Assembly (NCBI GenBank): GCA_021737115.1
Contig: JAIPER010000254.1
Location: 1-5,721 of the forward strand
Direction of reading: 5' to 3'
Origin: Desulfohalobiaceae bacterium
GTDB lineage: Bacteria > Desulfobacterota > Desulfovibrionia > Desulfovibrionales > Desulfothermaceae
Length of the DNA: 5,721 bases
Positions within the stretch are counted from its first letter, which is position 1. The number at the start of each line of letters is the position of its first letter. A program made the position numbers and the translations under genes. This document shows, piece after piece, positions 1 to 5,555 of the stretch. The notes under the pieces were generated by a model that was not told the DNA's origin, made no database searches, and worked only from the letters and a program-made list of their open reading frames with translations.

Positions 1-160
1 GCAGAGCCTAAGAGTCCGGAGGGGGCAGGGATCCCCCATGAGCGAGCCTTAGAAAACCGAGAGCCGGAAGCGTCTTAGCGAAAGAGAGCCCTGTGACCGG
101 TTCGCTGTCTATAACCGGAGTCTCATACGAGCCCTGCCTTCGGCAGGCCTGACATATAAC
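1..160. other. Non-coding flank with short repeats and hairpins
   Basis: No convincing gene is seen here. Three small inverted repeats are visible: GGGGG (21-25) with CCCCC (33-37); CCGGTT (97-102) with AACCGG (113-118) around a 10-nt loop; and CCTGCC/GGCAGG around a TTC loop (about 133-147). The last has no T-run after it, so it is not a typical intrinsic terminator. Bases 42-65 and 70-90 look like an imperfect direct repeat sharing a CTTAG core and an ending GAGAGCC. One plus-strand frame is open from base 1 to a TAG at 76-78 (25 codons); it could be the tail of a gene entering from the left, but it resembles nothing I recognise. The segment could be the edge of a structured RNA or of a repeat element. 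Confidence 0.3.
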
Positions 161-163
161 TAT

Positions 164-192
164 TTAATATTTAAGGGAATAATTGCTATACT
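164..192 (+). promoter_or_regulatory. Candidate sigma-70 promoter with extended -10
   Basis: TTAATA (164-169) is followed by a 17-nt spacer and TATACT (187-192). The -10 is preceded by TGC, giving an extended -10 TGCTATACT. The -35 matches the TTGACA consensus at four of six positions and the -10 matches TATAAT at five of six. It lies in AT-rich sequence and points toward the hairpin-rich stretch that ends at 557. This is a consensus match only, with no direct evidence of transcription. Confidence 0.4.
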
Positions 193-197
193 TTAAC

Positions 198-557
198 TCT
201 TGGTGTTGAATTCGGTTGCTGCCAATCAATGAGAAGAAACTGAAGCTTTGTAACAACCGTTCGCCAAGCCTCACTTGATGGAAAGGCAGATTATGGCGGT
301 GGATGAAAAGGCAGATGAGTTTTTCTTTTTTGCCCAGCGACCTTCCAGGGCAAAATGTGCCCTCGCTGGCGCGTAAGCAACTCGGCTCTTGCCGCGACAG
401 CGGCTGAGCCTTCGCACGGGGGAGCACTTGTCCCGTGAAACAGGCGTCAGCCTCAGCTTGCTGGTTTTACCGGGATCGCCCTGGCGGAAAGAAAATCTTC
501 CTCTGCCGTCACTGCCTCCGTCCCTATAATCAAGCAACCGCAGGGAGCGGTTGTTTC
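198..557 (+). ncRNA. Candidate structured non-coding RNA, unknown family
   Basis: This GC-rich island sits in AT-rich surroundings and holds several good hairpins. CCAGCG (334-339) pairs with CGCTGG (364-369) and, past a 7-nt bulge, AGGGCA (347-352) pairs with TGCCCT (358-363) around a 5-nt loop. GGCTC-TT-GCCGC (384-395) pairs with GCGGC-T-GAGCC (400-410) around GACA. CACGGG (415-420) pairs with CCCGTG (432-437). CAACCGC/GCGGTTG (535-553) lies at the end. With the promoter at 164-192 and the last hairpin as a possible terminator, a transcript of about 360 nt is plausible. I do not recognise an RNA family. Strand and ends are inferred; the hairpins would also form on the other strand. Alternatives are a dispersed repeat or a decayed small gene, since one plus frame is open from 278 to 529 except for one stop. 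Confidence 0.25.
535..557 (+). terminator. Candidate weak intrinsic terminator
   Basis: CAACCGC (535-541) and GCGGTTG (547-553) form a perfect 7-bp stem around AGGGA. The stem is followed by a short T-rich tail (TTTC). The tail is weaker than in a classical Rho-independent terminator, so this may be only a structural hairpin. It would end a transcript from the promoter at 164-192 before radC. Confidence 0.35.
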
Positions 558-619
558 AAAACAATTCCGAAGTTTCATACGAGATTTTTAATGCATTGAT
601 ATTGTAAGTCTTTTCTTTC

Positions 620-651
620 CCTGACACCCGAAACCTGACACCTGAAACCTG
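620..651. repeat. 14-bp tandem repeat, about 2.3 copies
   Basis: CCTGACACCCGAAA (620-633) is followed directly by CCTGACACCTGAAA (634-647), one base different, and a partial third copy CCTG (648-651). It lies 6 nt before the left inverted repeat of the radC region. It is too short and has no spacers, so it is not a CRISPR array. No function is evident. Confidence 0.7.
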
Positions 652-656
652 TAAAA

Positions 657-731
657 TGTCCAATTTTGAAGTCAAATCTATCATTTTAAGCAGTTAACTC
701 TCATAATTGGTACAGGTGTACGAAGTCTGAA
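657..731. repeat. Left inverted repeat flanking radC
   Basis: This segment matches the reverse complement of 1419-1503 on the other side of radC. The outer block TGTCCAATTTTGAAGTCA (657-674) is an exact 18-nt match to 1486-1503 and the inner block TACGAAGTCTGAA (719-731) an exact 13-nt match to 1419-1431. Between them, ATTTTAA-nn-AGTTA also matches and sits 22 nt from the inner block in both arms. The left arm is 10 nt shorter, the gap falling next to the outer block. The arm ends 2 nt before the radC start codon, so it contains the radC leader and any ribosome binding site. GAAGTC occurs in both the outer and inner blocks. Confidence 0.8.
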
Positions 732-733
732 CA

Positions 734-1411
734 ATGGCAAACAGACCGCACTATCACGGACACCGTCAAAGGCTCAAAAACCGCTTTCTCACGGACAGCC
801 GCCTGCTTGCGGATTATGAGATCCTGGAACTCCTGTTGGCTTACGCCCTGCCCAGGCGGGACACCAAGCCCCTGGCCAAGGAGCTGCTGGAGACCTTCGG
901 GTCCCTGGCCGGGGTCTTCGCGGCCAAGCCTCATGAACTGCGGGCGGTACCGGGATTCGGCCCCGGTCTGGAAACATTCTGGAAGGTCTGGCAGGAATTC
1001 TGGGCCAGACTCAATGAAGGGAAGGTGCCGCAGAGGAAATCCATCAGTTCGCCCCGGGAGATGGTCGAGGCGGCCAGGGCCAGATTCGGCCGTGATTCCC
1101 TGGAAAGCTTCTGGGTCGCCCTGGTGGACAATAAAAACAGGCTCCTCTCCTTCACCCGAGGCGCCCAGGGAACCGTTGACCAGAGCGCGGTCTACCCCAG
1201 GGAAATCCTGAGCCTGGCCCTTGAACACAAGGCCTCGGGCCTGATTCTCATCCACAACCATCCAGGAGGCGATCCCTCCCCTTCTGCCCAGGACAAGGAA
1301 GTAACCCGGGAAATCCAGAAAAGCGCCACTGGACTCGGGGTCAGGGTCCTGGACCATCTCATTGTCTCAGAGGATTCCTGGTACAGCTTTCAGGAAAACG
1401 GTCTGCTCTAA
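734..1411 (+). CDS. radC: RadC family JAB/MPN-domain protein
   Basis: Complete 225-residue protein, the usual length for RadC. The N-terminus (HYHGHRQRLKNRFL, residues 7-20) is the typical RadC opening. Residues about 28-80 form the UPF0758/helix-hairpin-helix part, ending in a VPGFGP turn. Residues about 105-225 form the JAB/MPN domain with the metal-binding pattern H174-N-H176-P...D187 (HNHPGGDPSPSAQD), so the zinc site looks intact. RadC was first linked to DNA repair, but that role is disputed; members are often found on mobile elements and the biochemical activity is not settled. The ATG at 734 is the first start after an in-frame TGA at 728-730, so the start is well bounded. Only a weak GAAG (722-725) could serve as ribosome binding site. 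The gene is bracketed at 2 nt and 7 nt by an inverted repeat pair, which makes it look like a cassette. It seems to be transcribed alone. Confidence 0.93.
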   Translation: MANRPHYHGHRQRLKNRFLTDSRLLADYEILELLLAYALPRRDTKPLAKELLETFGSLAGVFAAKPHELRAVPGFGPGLETFWKVWQEFWARLNEGKVPQRKSISSPREMVEAARARFGRDSLESFWVALVDNKNRLLSFTRGAQGTVDQSAVYPREILSLALEHKASGLILIHNHPGGDPSPSAQDKEVTREIQKSATGLGVRVLDHLIVSEDSWYSFQENGLL

Positions 1412-1418
1412 GCCCCAT

Positions 1419-1503
1419 TTCAGACTTCGTAGCAACGTCTTGCCCCTTAAGCGTAACTCTTTAAAATAATTGAAAATATATTTAATGACTTCAAAATTGG
1501 ACA
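1419..1503. repeat. Right inverted repeat flanking radC
   Basis: Reverse-complement partner of 657-731. It begins 7 nt after the radC stop codon with TTCAGACTTCGTA (1419-1431) and ends with TGACTTCAAAATTGGACA (1486-1503), both exact matches to the left arm. The middle is diverged apart from TAACT-nn-TTAAAAT. The pattern of conserved ends and a variable middle suggests that the end blocks are the functional or most recently shared parts. It could act as a recombination or transposition end, or pair with the left arm in the radC transcript. Confidence 0.8.
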
Positions 1504-1510
1504 CAATATC

Positions 1511-1691
1511 GAAATTCGAAGCACGAAATTCGAAACAAGCTTCAAATGAAAAAAATTCAAAATTCAAAACTAAGAAAAAATGAATAGACAACTAATTGCT
1601 TTTATTTTGCATTTTTTGAATCTTTGTTTTTGTCATTCGAGAATTTGAATTTCGTGCTTGTTTCGGATTTCGAATTTCGTGCTTCGAATTT
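1511..1691. repeat. AT-rich palindromic element, long imperfect hairpin
   Basis: The left arm 1512-1540 (29 nt) pairs perfectly with 1656-1665 plus 1673-1691; the right arm has a 7-nt insertion (1666-1672). The arms are built from smaller repeats: GAAATTCGAA at 1511-1520 and 1525-1534, and GAATTTCGTGCTT at 1647-1659 and 1672-1684. The roughly 115-nt interior is A- and T-rich with partial complementarity between its halves, so the whole element can fold into a long hairpin. There is no coding potential and no transposase. It resembles a MITE-like or dispersed intergenic repeat and could also limit read-through from radC to lon. The terminator idea is inference. Confidence 0.75.
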
Positions 1692-1769
1692 ATGCAAAAA
1701 AAACACTTGTCCAAATAATGTTCCAAAATTTAGAAAACGGCAAAGAGCTCTGCATTTTAGATTTGGGGG

Positions 1770-1797
1770 TTGCCCTTGGCGAAATCTGTTTTATATT
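1770..1797 (+). promoter_or_regulatory. Candidate sigma-70 promoter for lon
   Basis: TTGCCC (1770-1775), a 16-nt spacer and TATATT (1792-1797) match the consensus boxes at four and five of six positions. It lies 113 nt upstream of the lon ATG. No sigma-32 style heat-shock promoter and no CIRCE inverted repeat was found here, so heat control of this lon is not visible in the sequence. Confidence 0.3.
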
Positions 1798-1817
1798 TAA
1801 TCAGCAGCGACCGGAAA

Positions 1818-1844
1818 TTGACTCGATTTACGGTTGCGGATACT
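1818..1844 (+). promoter_or_regulatory. Alternative promoter for lon
   Basis: TTGACT (1818-1823) is a five-of-six -35 match, followed after 15 nt by GATACT (1839-1844). The spacing is shorter than the ideal 17 nt and the -10 is weak. It is nearer to lon than the candidate at 1770-1797, and either, both or neither may be used. Confidence 0.22.
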
Positions 1845-1897
1845 GAGACGAAGTGTGGTTCACACAAGGCCTTTTGCAAGTATCTTATTGGAAATTT

Positions 1898-1902
1898 AGG
1901 AG
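1898..1902 (+). promoter_or_regulatory. Ribosome binding site fixing the lon start
   Basis: AGGAG lies 7 nt before the ATG at 1910. The same frame stays open upstream to a GTG at 1853, but that start has no Shine-Dalgarno sequence and would add 19 residues unlike any Lon N-terminus. The ATG at 1910 is therefore preferred. Confidence 0.85.
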
Positions 1903-1909
1903 AACATAT

Positions 1910-4399
1910 ATGAGTGACGATCAGAAAATAAACCAGTTGAATGCACAGACGAGCCTGCTCGGCGAGAACCAGACCGATGAAGAAGTCATTCAGGCCGTCA
2001 TCAAGGACGGCAGCGATCCACAGGACGGAACCCAACAGGAAATTCCGGAACAGATGCCTCTTCTGGCGGTCCGGGATATCGTGGTTTTCAATTACATGAT
2101 CCTCCCCCTCTTCGTGGGTCGGGATAAATCAATCAAGGCCGTGGAGGCCGCCCTCAACGACAAGCGATATCTGCTCATCAACACCCAGAAGGATGAAAAA
2201 AACGAAGATCCGGGGATAGACGACATCTACCAGGTGGGGACCGTGGCCATGATCATGCGCATGCTGAAAATGCCGGACGGTCGGCTCAAAGTCCTGGTCC
2301 AGGGGCTGTCCCGCGCCAGGATCAAATCCGTGACCCAGGAAGAGCCCTATGGCCTGGTGGAAATTGAAACCATTGAAGAGATCGAACATACGGACATAGA
2401 TGCCGATGCCGAGGCCCAGATGCGGACCGCCAGGGAACAGAGCGAAAAGATCATCTCCCTGCGCGGCATGGATCCCTCGGAAATAGTTTCGGTTTTAAAC
2501 AGTGTGGAAGAACCGGGACGGCTCGCGGACCTCATCGCCTCCAACCTGAGGATGCCCACGGCCATGGCCCAGGCCATCCTCGAATGCAAAGAACCCATGG
2601 AGAGGCTGAAACTTGTGAACAAGCAGCTCCTCAAGGAGGTGGAAGTCGCCTCCCTGCAGAGCAAGATCCAGAGTACGGCCAAGGAAGGGATGGACAAAGC
2701 CCAGAAGGATTTTTTCTTAAGGGAGCAACTCAAGGCCATCAAGTCTGAATTGGGTGAAGACGAAGAGGGAGACGAAGAGTTTGAAGAACTGCACAAGGCC
2801 ATACAAAATGCGGGAATGCCCAAGGAGGTCAAGAAAGAGGCCCAGAAGCAGTTCAAGAGGCTGGAAAACATGCACCCGGACTCTTCGGAGGCCAATGTCG
2901 TCCGGACCTATCTGGAATGGCTGACCGAGCTGCCCTGGAAAAAGACCTCCAAGGACCGTCTGGAGATCCAGAAGGTGGAAAGCATCTTGAATGCGGACCA
3001 TTACGATCTGCAGAAGGTCAAGGAGAGGATCCTGGAATACTTGAGCGTCCGCAAGTTAAACCCCAAGATGAAGGGACCGATCCTCTGCTTTGTGGGACCT
3101 CCGGGAGTGGGCAAGACCTCACTCGGCAAATCCATCGCCCGGAGCATGAACCGGAAGTTCACGCGCATGTCCCTGGGCGGAATGCGGGATGAAGCCGAGA
3201 TCAGAGGCCACCGCAGGACCTATATAGGCTCCATGCCCGGTCGGATCATCCAGGGGATCAAAGAAGCCGGCACCAAGAATCCGGTTTTCATGCTCGATGA
3301 GATCGATAAGGTCGGCACCGATTTCCGCGGCGATCCTTCCTCGGCCCTGCTGGAGGTCCTGGATCCAGAACAGAATCACTCCTTCACCGATCATTACCTG
3401 AACGTGCCCTTTGACCTCTCCAAGTGCATGTTCATCTGTACGGCCAATATCCTGGACACCATTCCCCCTGCCCTGCAGGACAGGATGGAGATCATCCGCA
3501 TTCCGGGATACACGGAGCAGGAAAAGATCAAGATCGCCGAGAAGTACATCATTCCCAGGCAGGTAAAGGACAACGGCCTGAATTCTGAACAGGTCTATTT
3601 CAATCAGAAGGCCTTGTCCAAAATGATTCGGGAATACACCCGGGAGGCCGGACTGCGGAACCTGGAGCGGGAGGTCGGCTCGATCTGCCGGAAGATCGCC
3701 AGGAAAGTGGCTGAAGGTTCCGACAAATCCTTTCGAATTCTGCCCAGCACGGTCCACAAGTACCTGGGAAGCCCCAGATTCCTTGAGGAAGAGCGGGAAA
3801 AGAATCTGACCCCGGGGGTTGCCCTGGGATTGGCCTGGACCGCCGCCGGAGGGGAGATCCTCCACGTTGAAGTGACCACCATGCCCGGCAAGGGCAAACT
3901 GCACCTGACCGGCCAGTTGGGTGAAGTCATGAAAGAAAGCGGTCAGGCCGCCCTGAGCTACGCCAGGAGCAGAGCCCAAAAAATCGGTCTTAGCCCGGAC
4001 TTTGCCGACACCAGGGACATCCACATCCATGTCCCGGCCGGGGCCACCCCCAAAGACGGTCCTTCCGCCGGAGTGACCCTGATCATGGCCCTTCTCTCGG
4101 CTTTGACCAATCAACCCCTGCGCAACGATGTGGCCATGACCGGAGAAATCACTCTGCGGGGCAGGGTGCTGCCTGTGGGCGGAATCAAGGAGAAAATCCT
4201 GGCCGCGGCCACGGCCGGAATCAAGACCGTGATCCTCCCGGCCCAGAACTACAAGGACTTCAAGGAGATCCCCACAGAACTCCGCCGCAACCTCAAACTC
4301 AAAACCGTGGAGCATGTGGACGAGATCTGGCCTCTGGTCCGGGCCGAGGCAGAAGAAAAAGAAGAGCAGGCAGTGACTGAGGACAAAGCCTCTACATAA
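1910..4399 (+). CDS. lon: ATP-dependent protease Lon (LonA type)
   Basis: Complete 829-residue cytoplasmic AAA+ serine protease (family S16) that degrades misfolded and regulatory proteins as a hexamer. An acidic N-terminal extension of about 48 residues precedes the LON substrate-binding domain (about 49-245; LLAVRDIVVFNYMILPLF), then a coiled-coil linker rich in K and E (about 240-325). The AAA+ module has Walker A GPPGVGKTS (396-404), Walker B VFMLDEID (459-466), sensor-1 N513 in TAN, the DRME box (524-527) and sensor-2 GLRNLER (581-587). The protease domain (about 630-810) has the catalytic serine S719 in KDGPSAG and the partner lysine K762 in GGIKEK, at the same 43-residue spacing as S679/K722 of E. 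coli Lon, so it should be active. The tail after 810 is charged and probably disordered. At 829 residues it is longer than the 784 of E. coli Lon, mainly through the ends. It is not next to clpX, a common neighbour of lon, and runs directly into argF. Confidence 0.98.
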   Translation: MSDDQKINQLNAQTSLLGENQTDEEVIQAVIKDGSDPQDGTQQEIPEQMPLLAVRDIVVFNYMILPLFVGRDKSIKAVEAALNDKRYLLINTQKDEKNEDPGIDDIYQVGTVAMIMRMLKMPDGRLKVLVQGLSRARIKSVTQEEPYGLVEIETIEEIEHTDIDADAEAQMRTAREQSEKIISLRGMDPSEIVSVLNSVEEPGRLADLIASNLRMPTAMAQAILECKEPMERLKLVNKQLLKEVEVASLQSKIQSTAKEGMDKAQKDFFLREQLKAIKSELGEDEEGDEEFEELHKAIQNAGMPKEVKKEAQKQFKRLENMHPDSSEANVVRTYLEWLTELPWKKTSKDRLEIQKVESILNADHYDLQKVKERILEYLSVRKLNPKMKGPILCFVGPPGVGKTSLGKSIARSMNRKFTRMSLGGMRDEAEIRGHRRTYIGSMPGRIIQGIKEAGTKNPVFMLDEIDKVGTDFRGDPSSALLEVLDPEQNHSFTDHYLNVPFDLSKCMFICTANILDTIPPALQDRMEIIRIPGYTEQEKIKIAEKYIIPRQVKDNGLNSEQVYFNQKALSKMIREYTREAGLRNLEREVGSICRKIARKVAEGSDKSFRILPSTVHKYLGSPRFLEEEREKNLTPGVALGLAWTAAGGEILHVEVTTMPGKGKLHLTGQLGEVMKESGQAALSYARSRAQKIGLSPDFADTRDIHIHVPAGATPKDGPSAGVTLIMALLSALTNQPLRNDVAMTGEITLRGRVLPVGGIKEKILAAATAGIKTVILPAQNYKDFKEIPTELRRNLKLKTVEHVDEIWPLVRAEAEEKEEQAVTEDKAST

Positions 4400-4404
4400 G
4401 GGAG
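4398..4404 (+). promoter_or_regulatory. argF ribosome binding site overlapping the lon stop
   Basis: AAGGGAG (4398-4404) contains the last two bases of the lon TAA (4397-4399) and lies 6 nt before the argF ATG. Ribosomes finishing lon will reach or clear this site, so argF translation may be coupled to lon translation. No terminator or promoter fits in the 11-nt gap. Confidence 0.7.
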
Positions 4405-4410
4405 CGCACG

Positions 4411-5409
4411 ATGGGATTTAACCTGAAAAACAGACATGTCCTGAAACTAAAGGACTTCTACCCACAGGAAATAGGCTTTTTCCTGGACCTGGCCCGGGAT
4501 CTCAAAAGGGCCAAGTACGCCGGTCTGGAGAGGCCCGGGCTTTCGGGCAAAAACATCGTGCTTCTCTTTGAAAAGGCCTCCACCCGGACCCGCTGTGCCT
4601 TTGAAACCGCGGCCTTCGACCAGGGGGCCCGGGTCACCTGCCTGGGTCCGGGCGGTTTCCAGCTGGGAGAGAAGGAATCCCTCAAAGACACGGCCCGGGT
4701 CCTGGGCAGGATGTACGACGGCATCGAATACCGGGGATTCGGCCAGGAGAAGGTGGAAGAACTGGCTCGCTTCGCCGGAGTCCCGGTCTGGAACGGGCTG
4801 ACCGATGAGTTTCACCCTACCCAGGTCCTGGCCGACCTGATGACCATGCAGGAACACACGGACAGGCCCCTGAGCCGGGCCAGATTGGCCTTTGTAGGAG
4901 ATGCCAGAAACAACATGGGCAACTCCCTGCTCGTGGGCGCGGCCAAGATGGGCATAGATTTCAGGGCGGTGGCGCCGAAAGGGCTTCAGCCGGATCCCAG
5001 GCTGGTTGAAACCGCCCGGGAAATCGCCCGGGACACCGGGGCCCGGATCAGGGTCGGCGAAGATATCCAGGAAGGGGTCGGGGACTGTGATTTCCTCTAC
5101 ACCGATGTCTGGGTCTCCATGGGCGAGCCAGAAGAGGTCTGGGATGAAAAGATCAGGCTGCTCAAGCCTTACCAGATCAACTCCCGGGTCCTGGAACTAA
5201 CCGGCAATCCCAGAGTCAAGTTCCTGCACTGCCTCCCGGCTTTCCACAACAGAGAGACGGCCATAGGTGAGCAGATCTATCAAAAATACGGGCTTGAAAG
5301 CATGGAGGTCAGCGAAGAGGTCTTCGAATCCAGGACCTGCATCGTCTTTGACCAGTCTGAAAACCGGATGCATACCATCAAGGCCGTCCTCGTGGCCACG
5401 CTGGGGTAA
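4411..5409 (+). CDS. argF: Ornithine carbamoyltransferase
   Basis: Complete 332-residue enzyme that joins carbamoyl phosphate and ornithine into citrulline in arginine biosynthesis; the catabolic form (ArcB) runs the reverse. The carbamoyl-phosphate loop is STRTR (57-61) in FEKASTRTRCAFE, followed by DQGARVTCLGP and KDTARVLGRMYDGIEYRGF. HPTQ (135-138) is intact, the ornithine-binding region carries FVGDARNNMGNSL (161-173) and DVWVSMGE (232-239), and HCLPAFH (273-279) has the catalytic cysteine C274. The length and the NRHVLKLKDF opening (about residues 7-16) match the longer E. coli-type OTCase group (334 residues). No arcA or arcC is in the window, so the anabolic role is the default but not proven. 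The gene follows lon by 11 nt on the same strand and probably shares its transcript. The TAA is followed at once by the 7-bp repeat array. Confidence 0.97.
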   Translation: MGFNLKNRHVLKLKDFYPQEIGFFLDLARDLKRAKYAGLERPGLSGKNIVLLFEKASTRTRCAFETAAFDQGARVTCLGPGGFQLGEKESLKDTARVLGRMYDGIEYRGFGQEKVEELARFAGVPVWNGLTDEFHPTQVLADLMTMQEHTDRPLSRARLAFVGDARNNMGNSLLVGAAKMGIDFRAVAPKGLQPDPRLVETAREIARDTGARIRVGEDIQEGVGDCDFLYTDVWVSMGEPEEVWDEKIRLLKPYQINSRVLELTGNPRVKFLHCLPAFHNRETAIGEQIYQKYGLESMEVSEEVFESRTCIVFDQSENRMHTIKAVLVATLG

Positions 5410-5451
5410 TAATTGTTAATTATTAATTGTCAATTGTTAATGGTTAACGGT
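5410..5451. repeat. Six-unit heptanucleotide array, forward orientation
   Basis: Six 7-bp units follow the argF stop codon with no gap: TAATTGT, TAATTAT, TAATTGT, CAATTGT, TAATGGT, TAACGGT. Units degrade toward the 3' end. The consensus is TAATTGT. It is the inverted partner of 5514-5555. Confidence 0.85.
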
Positions 5452-5513
5452 TACCTGGGATTTGGATTTTTACATTGTAGTTTGGGAGTATTGACCTACA
5501 ATCTGGCAATTTC

Positions 5514-5555
5514 AACATTAACAATTAACAATTAGCAGTTAACAATTAGCAATTA
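5514..5555. repeat. Six-unit heptanucleotide array, inverted orientation
   Basis: Six units, read on the plus strand as AACATTA, ACAATTA, ACAATTA, GCAGTTA, ACAATTA, GCAATTA, are the reverse complement type of the 5410-5451 array (consensus ACAATTA). The last unit and part of the fifth encode the end of the tdh reading frame, including its stop codon. Confidence 0.85.

Larger units (their letters stand above)
5410..5555. terminator. Large inverted structure between convergent genes
   Basis: The two heptad arrays are complementary in register, with 34 of 42 positions matching before counting G-U pairs. Between them, ATTGTAG (5474-5480) and CTACAAT (5496-5502) form a further 7-bp stem. The whole 146-nt region can fold into a long AT-rich hairpin on either strand. 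As it separates convergent argF and tdh it may act as a bidirectional transcription end, but it lacks a GC-rich stem, so this is only a possible role. Confidence 0.35.

Noticed and set aside
1..78. 3' tail of a coding gene entering from the left
   Set aside because: The frame is open for only 25 codons with no recognisable similarity; without upstream sequence this cannot be supported.
61..103. Group II intron domain V
   Set aside because: GAGCCGG and CCGGTTC flank the segment as in domain V, but the interior is too long (43 nt total rather than about 34) and does not form the second stem or conserved bulge; no maturase is visible.
164..537. Two overlapping minus-strand frames of 87 and 88 codons
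   Set aside because: Both are rich in Arg, Ser and Pro with no recognisable domain, overlap each other in different frames, and cover strong hairpins; non-coding structure is the simpler explanation.
701..1357. 218-residue open frame on the minus strand inside radC
   Set aside because: It mirrors the intact radC gene and has no recognisable motif.
657..1503. Integron gene cassette with attC site
   Set aside because: The inverted arms are on both sides of radC rather than forming one attC hairpin after the gene, and no integrase or core-site motif was seen.
1853..1909. GTG start giving an 848-residue Lon
   Set aside because: No ribosome binding site, and the added residues do not look like a Lon N-terminus; the ATG at 1910 has AGGAG at ideal spacing.
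1658..2035. Short open frames in the radC-lon gap, 62 codons plus and 92 codons minus
   Set aside because: They cover the palindromic arm, the lon leader and the lon start, have no ribosome binding site of note and no recognisable product.
3119..4315. 398-residue open frame on the minus strand inside lon
   Set aside because: It lies opposite the AAA+ and protease domains of an intact lon; its product has no recognisable domain and is explained by GC-rich codon use on the other strand.
5410..5555. CRISPR array
   Set aside because: Units are 7 bp with no spacers, and the two arrays face opposite ways.
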